Source: Allodiplogaster sudhausi (lineage: Eukaryota; Nematoda; Chromadorea; Rhabditida; Diplogasteridae). From it: a DNA stretch of 64,000 nt. The position numbers were made by a program, and so were the translations under genes. The stretch's first letter is position 1; each line of letters opens with the position of its first letter. The stretch covers positions 1 to 64,000 of the forward strand of contig CALZFC010000133.1 of NCBI GenBank assembly GCA_945643635.1, written 5' to 3'. Below are positions 25,315 through 34,692 of this stretch, piece by piece. The notes under the pieces are model-generated. The model worked only from the letters and a program-made list of their open reading frames with translations, made no database searches and had not been told where the DNA came from.

Positions 25315-27488
25315 CCATTCTCTTCCCATCGTGCTCTATTTCTCTCTCCCTCTATGTCCCGATCCATTGCTCTTTCTCTGTCTCTCTCCGATCTCTCTCT
25401 CTATCACTCTCTCTCTCTCTCTCTCTCTGTAATTCTCTGTGTCTGAATCTCTCTCTCTCTCTCTCTCTATCTATCAATAGCAAAGAAACCAATAACAAGG
25501 AAGCAGGGATGTTGATATCAGTGTAAACATGAGGCTAAACCTAGTGTTAACCTGCTTAGCCTCATGTCAGTACCCTGATGTTTAGCCTCAAAAAAGGGAC
25601 ACTTTACAACGGCGGCAGGTGCAAAAGATGTTAAATTTCTGCATCTAAATTTGAATTTATCACTCTCACGTTTTAATAAATCTTGCTATTGGAAAAAGGT
25701 TTGCTCTTCATTTCTAAAGAATTTTTACCTCACTGGTAGTCGTTTTGGTCTTTGTCTCATAGGTAGTCGTGGAGGTCTCTCCCTCAGTGGGAGTCGTGGT
25801 TGTCTCTGCCTCAGTGGTAGTCGTGGTGGTCTCTGCCAGCGTCAGGTCCATGCAGCAGCGCTTAGCAACCAATCTGTTGGCAGTGATGCCAGGTGGCACA
25901 ACGTCCGAAAAACCAGAGTAGAACGAGATGTTTGCGTATTGTAGGGATTCAAGGCTCGGTGAAGCTTCCTTGGGATTCCAAAGCCCGTCCGGAATGACCC
26001 CAGCGGGCTCGCCATCGACAATCCACTGGATGCGACTTCGCTTCACTTTGAGGTCGTTCGGATCCTCACCAGACAACGGAGTCGGACTGCCAATGAAGGC
26101 GGCAGACACGAGGCAATCGTAAGGAAATTCCTGAATTCCATGACCGTAATTGCCGAAATATCAGTAATGATAGGAGGGGTGAGTTCAGTATTCTAAACTC
26201 AGTATCTTAAAATAGGGACTTTATGACTAATAATCAGAAGTATAAGTGCCACGAAATTGTGCACCTTAACCGTGATAATGGCATCCTTCATTCCGTCTGG
26301 GCAGACATTGTCTCCAGGCACGATATAGGGTACATTTTTGTATAGATGTCCATTGATCGTCACGTCATGGCGACCAGCACCAAATGACGGTAATTCCGGA
26401 TAGGATGGAGTTCGGGAAGCGAGAATGGAGAAATTTCGCATGCAGCAGTTTACAATTGGGTAACTGTCGGCCACAACAATCATGCGCCCATCAAGCAGAT
26501 ATGCATTGTAGGCCCGCTGGAGAACCCGAGGGTTTTCGAAGGCATTTGAGTTCAAAATAGCCGTTGGGTCAACATCGTCAATATTCACTTTGCTCCTCTT
26601 GCCATTCTCGTACCTAAAATGAAAGTTTTTTTTTAAACCTAAAATATGCGTTTCGCTTTTCATCATGATTTAGTTTGCTATTGCTTGCAAATTTAATGAA
26701 TTTTTTTCTGAAAATGTGAAAGGAGCAGTCTCATTAGATGTATAAATATTATATGACTGGCCAGTAGAAGTCAAGCTCCATGATCTTCTCCATAATGAAA
26801 GTCAAATTCCTAGCCCCCTCCAAAGTTAACTCCGGTGCACTCAAATTCGCTTCGTGGTGCACTGGGATGCGACAGAAATTCACTATAAGATCTTATTGAT
26901 TAAAATCCCTCGGGGGTTGCCTTTCTTAAATAAAAACTATATGTATGCTCATGCACCTTCAAATTGTACAGGATTGAATGGACTAATTAGAGACTAACAC
27001 ATCTCCTCATGCTCCGGGAATGCAGTAGTGATAATCTTTTTTGAGGTGAGAACAAATTCGTCTGGGCAACCTCGATTTGTTTCGGATGTACTCACAATGA
27101 ATTCCACATCCTGAATTAACGCATTTGAGTGTGAAATTAAAATTCAAACTACCAAAAGGCTTTTAAAGTATCAATGCAGGGTTAATGGGAGTTTGCAAAC
27201 ATATCTTATTACTAGATTAACGCTGTTGGCGAAGATATATTTAAAATAAATTTAATGTTTTTTTTTGTGAAAATCATACCTTGTACTCCGTCCCGTTGAT
27301 TGTTATGGTTTTAAATCCCACGGTTGACGTCTTCTCATCGTAGTTCAACGACAGTGCCCCGCCAATTTGAATTGCTGAAAAATAATTATAATTATCACTT
27401 AATATCGAGCTATTTTGTAGCTTTCTGGCTAACTCATCACGACAACGGCGAGAGAGATTGGGACGACGAGCAGATTCTTGAACTTCAT
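23848..27488 (-). CDS. GPI-type surface protein with two CCM modules, intact copy (401 aa)
   Basis: Seven minus-strand exons keep frame: 27488-27434, 27374-27280, 27110-26999, 26882-26762, 26613-26265, 26130-25729 and 23919-23848 (402 codons with stop). A signal peptide (MKFKNLLVVPISLAVVVM) is followed by module 1 (TITINGTEYK, CPDEFVLTSKK, HHEANLSAPELT, LDFYWYENGK, LQRAYNAY, CCMRN). Module 2 follows (VTINGHLYK, CPDGMKDAII, GSPTPLSGEDPND, IQWIVDGEP, LESLQYAN, CCMDL). Then come a Thr-rich stalk and a final hydrophobic exon (TTSAVRLFLFSAILF to the stop) that fits a GPI signal. The two modules resemble each other, which suggests internal duplication. Exon 4 uses acceptor TTATAG; the acceptor position used by the related copy would meet a TAA at 26893-26895. 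Intron 4 has a GC donor. The last intron holds a 1.65-kb transposon. Family not recognised; role at the cell surface is inferred. Confidence 0.72.
24146..24269. repeat. 55-bp-arm fold-back
   Basis: Arms 24146-24200 and 24215-24269 are reverse complements with one mismatch, around a 14-base loop. The outer part of the arm is GAGAGAGCATGCATTTTGAA. It lies inside the 23963-25616 element. Confidence 0.9.
25199..25475. repeat. (CT)n microsatellite
   Basis: Long imperfect pyrimidine tract dominated by CTCTCT. Open frames of Leu/Ser or Arg/Glu repeats on both strands are by-products. Confidence 0.9.
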
Positions 27489-28328
27489 TCTGCTTGAATC
27501 CAAACCGAATCTTAAAAAAATAGAATATTAAAAGAACCACCAAAGTTATGCACACAGCCACAAAACGCTGTGATACTATTGCTTTTATGCAATGAAAAAG
27601 GGCGGGCAATGGCAAATAATCGGATGGTTGGCAGGAGAGAAAAAGGCAGGAATGATTCAGAACACTAAAGGAAGAGATTAACCGGAAGGTGACTAATTGT
27701 AGGCAAATTCCACCCGAGGCATTTTTGTTCTTCTAGCTTAATCAGAGGCTCTCTCATAACTCTTATCAGCTCCCCTAGGAAGCCAATAGTTTGTGAACGT
27801 TTCCCAAGCACCGCCAGTTTAAAGCAAATTGCTGAAAACAACCAACATTCCATGAAACAACAGCAATTATTTGCATCGAGCAACTCGACTAAATTTTGTG
27901 AGGCTAGCAACTTTTTTCCAGTACGTAACAGCGCCCTTCTTCAACGAATATTCCCTATATTTCAGATGGTCCCTCATAGGCCTTCATCGGAATTTGAGAA
28001 CGAACGCCTTCTGATTGTTGCCCCAGAGCAACATTTTATTTCTTATAGAAGCAACATAAAAAGAGAATACTAAGTGCCAGATTTCATAATTCCTAAATAA
28101 GTAAAGGACACATTCGCAATTCCAAATAATGATGACTAATCCAAAGCGCTGTTATTTAATTTTTTTTTGCTCATTTGTTCTTGTCCGCCAAACCGTCATT
28201 TCTGACTAATCAACGTGGCATATGAAACGAAAATGCCCAGAAATGCCTTGTTTTCAAAACACGGCTCATTGATCTGAACAATAAAACTCTTCTTTTGCAC
28301 ATCAGTCAACTTGATTAAGATCGCATCA
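27489..28328. promoter_or_regulatory. Divergent intergenic block (copy 2)
   Basis: Separates the minus-strand CCM gene start (27488) from the plus-strand mucin-like gene start (28329). It is similar to 17985-18215 and more weakly to 32920-33040. Sequence just before the plus-strand start (GAAAATG...CAGAAATGCC, AATAAAACTCTT) also recurs near 19020-19100 and 33120-33150. Both promoters probably lie here. No TATA box or initiator is claimed. Confidence 0.5.
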
Positions 28329-30040
28329 ATGTGCGACTTATGTAGCCTTATCGTACTTCTGGTTCATTATCCTGTTAAAAGTACAACGCTATGTGTGGAA
28401 GATGGTAAAAGAGCGAACCTTTTAGAACGCAAATATAAATGCAATAAAGCTATCATCAAGAATCACCTTCAGCATTTCTGCCCCTCTAACATTCGAACAG
28501 TTCGACTGCGTGAAGAAATGGGTGAGCACTTTTATGTGTTTTATTACGATACTTTTTATTCGAATGTGACGGCGACTAACCATCAAACTTAGGGATTGCT
28601 TTCATAATACTTGCAGAATCGCGAACAAATCCTTCCGGGCATTCATCATTTTCTAAGGTTCTGGGCTGCTCTCGCGGTCGTCGCGGCAGTGGCAATCGGC
28701 GAACGCAGTCCGACTTTGATTCATCGATTTCCTTTCCATTCCAAATGGTTTTGTATTTACATTGAAAAGAATGCAGCCTCGGAAATAATATGCACTCACT
28801 TTCAAAAGAGGTTTATGACCTTTTAAAATGACCACATTATTCATAATTCCACTTTAGTTGGTCGCTAAAATAGTGAGAAGGTAGCAAGCGTTTGTATTCA
28901 AATTCAAAATAGAAAATATCAACTAAATCAGAATTAGACCAGAATTACCGTACCCTTCTAACCGCAGATTTCGTGGTGGAAGGCTCGGGAGTCGCCGTTC
29001 TTTTGAATGACACTGTAAAGGCCGGCAAATTTTACTCGACAAAAAGTTAAAAGCAAAAAATTATCAAGTCAGATGAAAAGTTTATTTTTAGTTTGACTCG
29101 TCGAATTCGATCGGACTTCTTCATCGAGTGAAACGCGAGGGGAAAGACGTGAGGAAGGCTGGGTCACCCGCAAAGTCCCAGGGACACGCCGGGAATGAGA
29201 CCACTTCCACCGAAACCAAGCCCACCAAGAACACCAAACTCCTCACCAACAAGACAGCGACAGCAGAGTGGATCACCACGACGGTCAAGACCACCCCGTC
29301 CACGACTCGCCTGGCCACTACCACTGCGGTCCCGGAGTCAACCGCTACGCTGTCCACCAGCAAGACCACCTCCACCACCATCGGAACCACCCCACTTAAC
29401 ACCACTTCGGCACCAATTTCCACTCCGGCACCGACTCTGCCTTCGACTCCGTCGACTGCGGCACCGACTCCTCTTTCTACTCCGTCGACTCCGGCACCGC
29501 TCGCCCCGAGAAGTTCGACCAGCCCGTCCACGTCTACGAGCAAACCCGTCGAAGCGACCACGTACGACCAAGCGATTTCGTCATTTTTATAGGGGCAAAT
29601 AGGATAACAAATAAAAGAAAAAATTGTAATGGAGTCATTCGGGCAAAAACTTTCACTTGGTATTCTCTAATCATAAGTAAGTATTTGCACCCCGGAAGGC
29701 TCCTTTAATAAATGTTCTCTTGCTTCAGATCAACTGTGAAGGACACTACGACACCCGAAGATGCTGATAGCGGCATGGTTGGATCACTGCATGTGTTTTT
29801 TTTAAATTTCTCTATGCTCCGCCCACCCGTCCACACCCGAGTTTTCAGCTCATGATTGGGATTGCCATCGTGGGAGTCATCGTGTTCCTCGTGGTCATTG
29901 CTGTCGTTGTCTTTTGCATCATGCGCCGCCAGCGGCAGCGGGAGGCGAAGCGAAAGGATGTCAGGATTTTCATCATAGACTGATTTTTATAAAGCTACAT
30001 ATATTTCAGCAATTTAATCTTGAAAGTAATATTCAATATA

Positions 30041-30071
<31 letters not shown>

Positions 30072-30392
30072 CAATATAAAAAGAAGTTCTTCATAGGATC
30101 TCAGATAAGTGTGTAATAGGAAGACTTGGATGACATTCCTCGTCAATTTTAATTTCGCGACAAACAACAATTCAAAATCAAATTAAAAATGCAGGCGCTG
30201 AAGCGCGTGAACAAGAAGATCGACACCGTCATCTCGTCGGTGGGCGACGAGCAGTCAAAGGAGAAAGAGACACCCAAGAAGTCGCGTGCTCAGAAGAAGG
30301 CGGGCGGCCTGAACCTTGGGATTCGGATAAAGCACCCTCACAAACACAAATACACACACACACACACAAACACATCTCTTTCTCCTCCATGA
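28329..30392 (+). CDS. Type I membrane mucin-like protein (316 aa)
   Basis: Six exons join with agreeing phases: 28329-28404, 28968-29014, 29092-29561, 29729-29777, 29849-29959 and 30195-30392 (317 codons with stop). The start is a signal peptide (MCDLCSLIVLLVHYPVKS). A short ectodomain (FVVEGSGVAVLLNDT) is followed by about 140 residues very rich in Thr, Ser and Pro, a likely O-glycosylated stalk. One membrane helix follows (IGIAIVGVIVFLVVIAVVVF), then a basic tail starting RRQRQREAKRKD and containing ALKRVNKKIDTVISSVG. That last motif matches AKKKVGQQIDPIMIAVG in the gene at 50454. An exon-like piece at 28473-28521 (duplicate of 19279-19334) would add a stop if included, so it is left out. 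Divergent partner of the CCM gene at 27488. Partner and ligand unknown. Confidence 0.68.
30036..30072. repeat. (AT)n microsatellite
   Basis: TATATA run in the last intron of the 316-aa gene. A short CACACA run lies near 30352-30372 within its last exon. Confidence 0.85.
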
Positions 30393-30969
30393 ACACGATG
30401 CTGTAGCTGACAAATTTTTTAGTGTTAGATACAATAGGTGTGAAACTATATGATTTTTAATTGGTTCAATAATATTTCTTCGATGAAACGATTGGACAGA
30501 ATGAAAGAAAGTTTAGTGTGAAGAAAATGCCACCCTTTGGTGGCTGAAAATAAATAAGGGGAAAATAACTCTGATCTCCTTCTGAATTTGCTCGTATGAA
30601 CAAAATGTGAACTTTCACAAATATATGCGAAGCAATTTATTCATAGCTATCCGGCACGAACAATTAAATCTTTCATAAAGGCATGGTTATGCTAGAAAGA
30701 ATTAGTGGAGAAAGCATGGTACAAAAAAAAACAAGATGAGAGAAAGAAAGGAGTATCGCCCCTGACAAATTCTGCGAAAGAAGAAAAAGTAGTGAATTGG
30801 CGGAAAGTAAGCGAGGGAAGTCTCATGACTTCGCTGAGTAGTTCAAGGAGGGCTAGGGAAACGCATGTGTGCTCCCTCGGAAAGCAGTGGAAACAAGGAT
30901 GGGCTTTCGTTTGTCGCCCACTTGCTAATATCCTGCATTGTCACGGAATTCAAGTTAATCATTTATGCA
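30393..30969. other. Intergenic, no feature seen
   Basis: AT-rich spacer downstream of the convergent genes at 28329 (plus) and 32827 (minus). No motif recognised. Confidence 0.5.
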
Positions 30970-32827
30970 TGAATATCTAGAAAGGAGCGAAGGTCGCAAG
31001 CGAGCAGATAACGGCAGAGAAGACGAAGAGGCTCATTGTTTAAGCGGAATTGGACGTGGTTGTCTGAATGGTTCACGACTGTTTCTAACATAGAAAATAT
31101 AACGCCAATTAACCTAATGAAGCTTTTCGTGTTGCGCATGTTAATTGCTTTCATTTTTTGGAAACGGCTAGTTATTACTCCGCGTAATTGTCGATGTCGA
31201 AAAAAAGTATATTGATTAACAAGGAAATGATCGGTTGAATGAAAACCTTATTCGAAGTAGGGAGTGTTGTGGCAGTGGTTCATGCACTCGGCTGAATGAA
31301 GATCTCTGCTTGCGTCAGGTCCATGCAGCACCATGATTGCCTACTGTTGAGGACAGATAGTGTATTTCCATAATAGACGGGTGCGTATTGCAGGGATTCA
31401 AGGCTCGGATGAAAGTAGAGATCAGGTGTCGACCGATGCCAAAGCTCGTCCGGGATGCTGCCAGCCGGCTTGCCGTCGTAGATCCACTCGAAGCGACGTC
31501 GCCTCACTTTCTGGTCGTTCGGATCCTCGCCAGCCAACGGAGTCGGACTGCCAACGAAGGCGGCAGACACGCGGCAGAGGACCGGGAACCTTAGTCGTAA
31601 CAATGGCAGGCTTCATTCCGTACGGACAGACACTGTCGGTTGTCATGACGTAGGAAACATTTTTGTAATGATCTCCCTTGATCGTCACGTCATGGCGACC
31701 AGCACCAACTGCCGGATATTCTGGATACGTTGGAGCTTGGAAAGAGGGGAGGAAAGGATTTCGCATGCAGCAGGTGTTCGTTCTGATATAGTCCACATCA
31801 AAATTTTCGGGCACAGCAATGATGCGGCCCTTTACTCGGTCCCCAACCACAATAGTCTGATAGGCCCGCTGGAGCACCCGAGTGTCCTTGCTCTTATAGA
31901 TCATTTCGTGAACATCGTCAATATCAGTCTGCTCAAGACTCTGCCCATCCAAATACCTAAAATATTAAAACAAAATTATTTAAACCTAAAAAAGCATATG
32001 CTCTTCAGCATATGATTCATTGTGGTGATATTTACCAAGTCGACTAAGTATTCTCATCAATAGAAAAATGAATATTAAATGGCTGACCAATAAAAGTCAA
32101 GCTCCTTGATCTTCTCGATGACGAAAGTCCTATTGCTGGCCTCTTCTACTGTTAGCTCTGGTGCGCTCAAATTTGCCTCGTGTCGCACTCCAAGGCGACA
32201 AGTTACTGTAACAATCATTTGATTCAAATCTTTGGGTGGTTGCCCTTGTTTTAAAAATTTAGCTTCCTGCACAACCAAATTATGCACGAGAGAATTAGAA
32301 ATATTAGGAAACTGCTTAGGTTAGTTGAAACTATTCATCTGAAGCTGAAGTTAATGGGCGACTAACAAGTCGGCATGAGGTCCGGGAACGCAAAGAGAAT
32401 ACTTTTTGAGGCGAGAACAAATCCGTTCGGGCAGGTTCCAGACTCATCGTAGATATCGTCATTCATAACGAATTCGACATCCTCAATTAAAATGCAGGAA
32501 GATAAGTGGGAATCTATTTCGCAATATTAAATGAGGTTTAAAGTATTAACGCAGAGAAAAAAAATAAATAAAAAATAAACTCAAGGCTTATTTTCTATGC
32601 TTCATACCTTATACAACGTCCGGTTGATTGTTATATCTCTAAATCCCAAGGTGGACATGTGGGCATCATACTTCATCGACAGAGCCCCACCAATATGAAT
32701 TGCTGAAAAATTTGCATTTATTCATGACGATTATCATTGAATATTAAGAAAATTTGTCTACTTTTGACTAACCCATCAAGACAATGGAGAGGAAGATCAG
32801 GGTGACTAACGGATTCCATAACTTCAT
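30970..32827 (-). pseudogene. Two-module CCM-family gene, copy 3, frame-broken
   Basis: Exons 1-5 are clean: 32827-32773 (MKLWNPLVTLIFLSIVLMG), 32702-32608, 32481-32367, 32262-32088 and 31956-31590, keeping frame through 269 codons. Exon 4 ends at a GT donor. At the junction of exon 5 with the second-module exon, the intron found in the 27488 copy is missing: CTAAG is followed by only about 19 bases before GTGTCTGCC. The frame then shifts, so SAAFVGSPTPLAGEDPND and CCMDLTQA (31270-31575) are out of frame. The tail exon, from 31063 downward, reads TTTSNSA and then TAA. If one base were missing from the assembly here, the first break could be artificial, but the tail stop is independent. Confidence 0.72.
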
Positions 32828-33278
32828 TCTGACTCGATCTACAATGAATAAAACGGAATATGCATTTTAAAAAACGAACAAAACAAACGTACGCAGCCAC
32901 AAAACGCTATTACATTATTTCTTTTATGCAATGAAAAAGGGCGGACACTGACAAAGAACGGAAAAAGAGAAAAGAGGAGAAACAATTTAGAGCATTAAAG
33001 GAAAGGAATAACCGGAATATGACTGATTGTGAGCAATAAATACGATGACTAACCTTTTCGTCCATTTCTTCCCTTCCGCTAAACCTTTCCATCATTTCTG
33101 ACTAATCGACATGGCATATGAAACTAAAATGCTCAGAAATGCCATATTGCATAACCATAGTTTTATTTCTTCTAATTTAAATGAAATGATCTCCTAATTT
33201 ATTATTCTGGGCGTGGGTAGACACAAAATAATGATGCAGGACAACTAATTTTGAAAATATTAAAATATAAAAAAGCTG
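32828..33278. other. Upstream region of copy 3
   Basis: 32920-33040 is a diverged relative of the divergent promoter blocks at 27.6 and 18.0 kb. The plus-strand partner signal-peptide exon expected next is absent. A MITE insertion lies where it would be. Confidence 0.5.
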
Positions 33279-33588
33279 ATTGCTTCCCGAGGTGTCAACG
33301 GCCCGGCCCGGCCCATCCCGATGGGCCGGCGGGCCCAACATTCCATGGGCCCGGTCCGGGCCGAGCCGGGCCCACGAAATGTTGGGCCGGCCAGTGGGCC
33401 CGTTTGGGCCCGATTATTTTATACATTGGTGGATGGTGTCAACTGATTTGAAATTTTTTCACGATTCTTCTTCAAATGTTTCGCTGAACTTTCTTCAAAT
33501 AATTTTCTTCAAACAAATATCATAAAAAACATCACTTTTTAAAAATTCCTATAAGAATGTAAGGCCCGTTGACATCTCTGATTGCTTC
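33279..33588. mobile_element. hAT-like MITE with 8-bp target duplication
   Basis: The 294-bp element at 33287-33580 is flanked by the direct repeat ATTGCTTC (33279-33286 and 33581-33588). The ends pair: the left begins CCGAGGTGTCAACGG, and the reverse complement of the right end is CAGAGATGTCAACGGG. Both run into GGCCC-rich sequence, with further internal inverted GGGCC blocks (for example GGGCCCAACATT against AATGTTGGGCC). An 8-bp duplication and CAGAG-like ends are typical of hAT elements. No coding capacity. Confidence 0.85.
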
Positions 33589-34637
33589 TAATGAAATGGT
33601 CAAATATTACTTTTGATTTTTGGTTTTATGCAAAAAAAATTCTTTGATTACAACCAACAACCATTTCTTGATGTGCAGATATTTGAAATATGAAAAATTT
33701 CGTTAAAACAAATTGTTTGACCTATCAATTAATTGAAACACGGAGGAATACGCGAATCGCACACTTTTTGACTCGGTGGATGAACATCACTGAATTGGTG
33801 TGACTGAAGTATTTTTTTTTCCTTTTTGTGAGGACGCTTCTTCTCACTTTAATGTTTTATCGTTCCCTTTTTTGTTGCTTGGGCACAATGTCTCAGCATT
33901 CAGATGTGTAAAGTTGTTCTTTAAAGCAGCAACATCAGAAGTTCTTGTATTTGTCGTGCAAAGTACGATAGATTGAAGAAGAAAAAAATTCGAATACAGC
34001 GCTAAAAGTACTGCGAAACTTGTCAAGTTCAAGAACAGCGTTCTTGCTCTTTTAATCATAAATCTAATAGAATTTTCTCAGTCGAAGTTCATTCCTTAAA
34101 GTTAGTGTTCTGCATTATAGTTGAGAAAATATGAGCGATTACTATGAACATTCTTCAATACCGACAATGAGCAAGGGGGGAAGTTTTTTTTCTATTATCT
34201 ACAAAATTGGAAGGTGAATCAGTTGGAAGGAAAACGGAAAAGGAAAGGTGGTGAATCATTTTCTTTTGGAACATTGGAGGAGGAAATAAGTGGGCGCTTG
34301 TTATTTCCCCCTTTCTTGATTTAATTTCTCTTCAAATACGCCAAAAAAATTACTTCCAACTTTTCAGACGTAATAATTCATAACGTTCAGTCACCAGTAG
34401 CTTGAGGAGCGTCTGATCTTTTACCAATCTACGGACATATTCCGTGGATTCTTTCTAATCTTCGGTCTGAATTCGACTTTTGCGTTTTCATAAGAAAGCG
34501 GACTACACGGTGCTCCAGAAAATACTTCTAGTTCACGGCCAATTCATGTGTGACAAATTGCTGCTGCTCGGAACACTGTGATAATGTTTGCCGATTTATT
34601 TTCGAGTCCATCTTCTTTCAGAGTGGATTGACGCAGA
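33589..34637. promoter_or_regulatory. Upstream region of the 34638 signal exon
   Basis: 34110-34637 is similar to 56060-56366 (GAGAAAATAT(G/A)AGCGATTACTA, GGTGAATCA, GGAAAGG(T/C)GGTGA, AATACGCC). Both end at TTTCAGAGTGGATTGACGC(A/G)GAATG or a close form. This looks like a duplicated promoter and 5' leader. The TTTCAG about 17 bases before ATG could be a spliced-leader acceptor. The minus-strand frame at 33844-34059 has a hydrophobic stretch but no homologue and is not called. Confidence 0.5.
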
Positions 34638-34692
34638 ATGAAGTTCAACAATTCATTGGTCGCCTTTTTCTCTCTCGCCGCTGTCTTCATGG
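34638..34692 (+). pseudogene. Orphan CCM-family signal-peptide exon
   Basis: A 55-nt exon coding MKFNNSLVAFFSLAAVFMG and ending at a GGTGAGG donor, the same length as exon 1 of the other family copies. No exon 2 (TQIG...TINGxxYK) follows in the next kilobases, so the gene appears truncated here. Confidence 0.6.

Larger units (their letters stand above)
23963..25616. mobile_element. Non-autonomous DNA transposon with ~60-bp terminal inverted repeats
   Basis: The left end GCCGCCGTAGTAAAG and the reverse complement of the right end, GCCGCCGTTGTAAAG, pair. Pairing continues through CTTTTTTGAGGC and on to ACTGACAT(C/G)AGGCTAA. No transposase frame is seen inside. The interior holds a 55-bp fold-back (24146-24269) and a long CT microsatellite. 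The element sits wholly within the last intron of the minus-strand CCM gene, between the stalk exon and the GPI-tail exon. No clear target-site duplication was seen, so the superfamily is not assigned. Confidence 0.78.

Noticed and set aside
25119..25446. Leu/Ser-rich and Arg/Glu-rich frames
   Set aside because: Translation of a CT microsatellite on either strand.
27274..27615. ATG at 27615 as start of the minus-strand CCM gene
   Set aside because: A 55-nt signal-peptide exon at 27488-27434 is conserved in length and sequence in all copies and splices in phase. The longer frame reads through an intron.
29195..29602. Arg/Pro-rich plus frame and Val/Gly-rich minus frame over the stalk exon
   Set aside because: Shadows of the Thr-rich stalk in the 316-aa gene, whose frame is fixed by agreeing splice phases.
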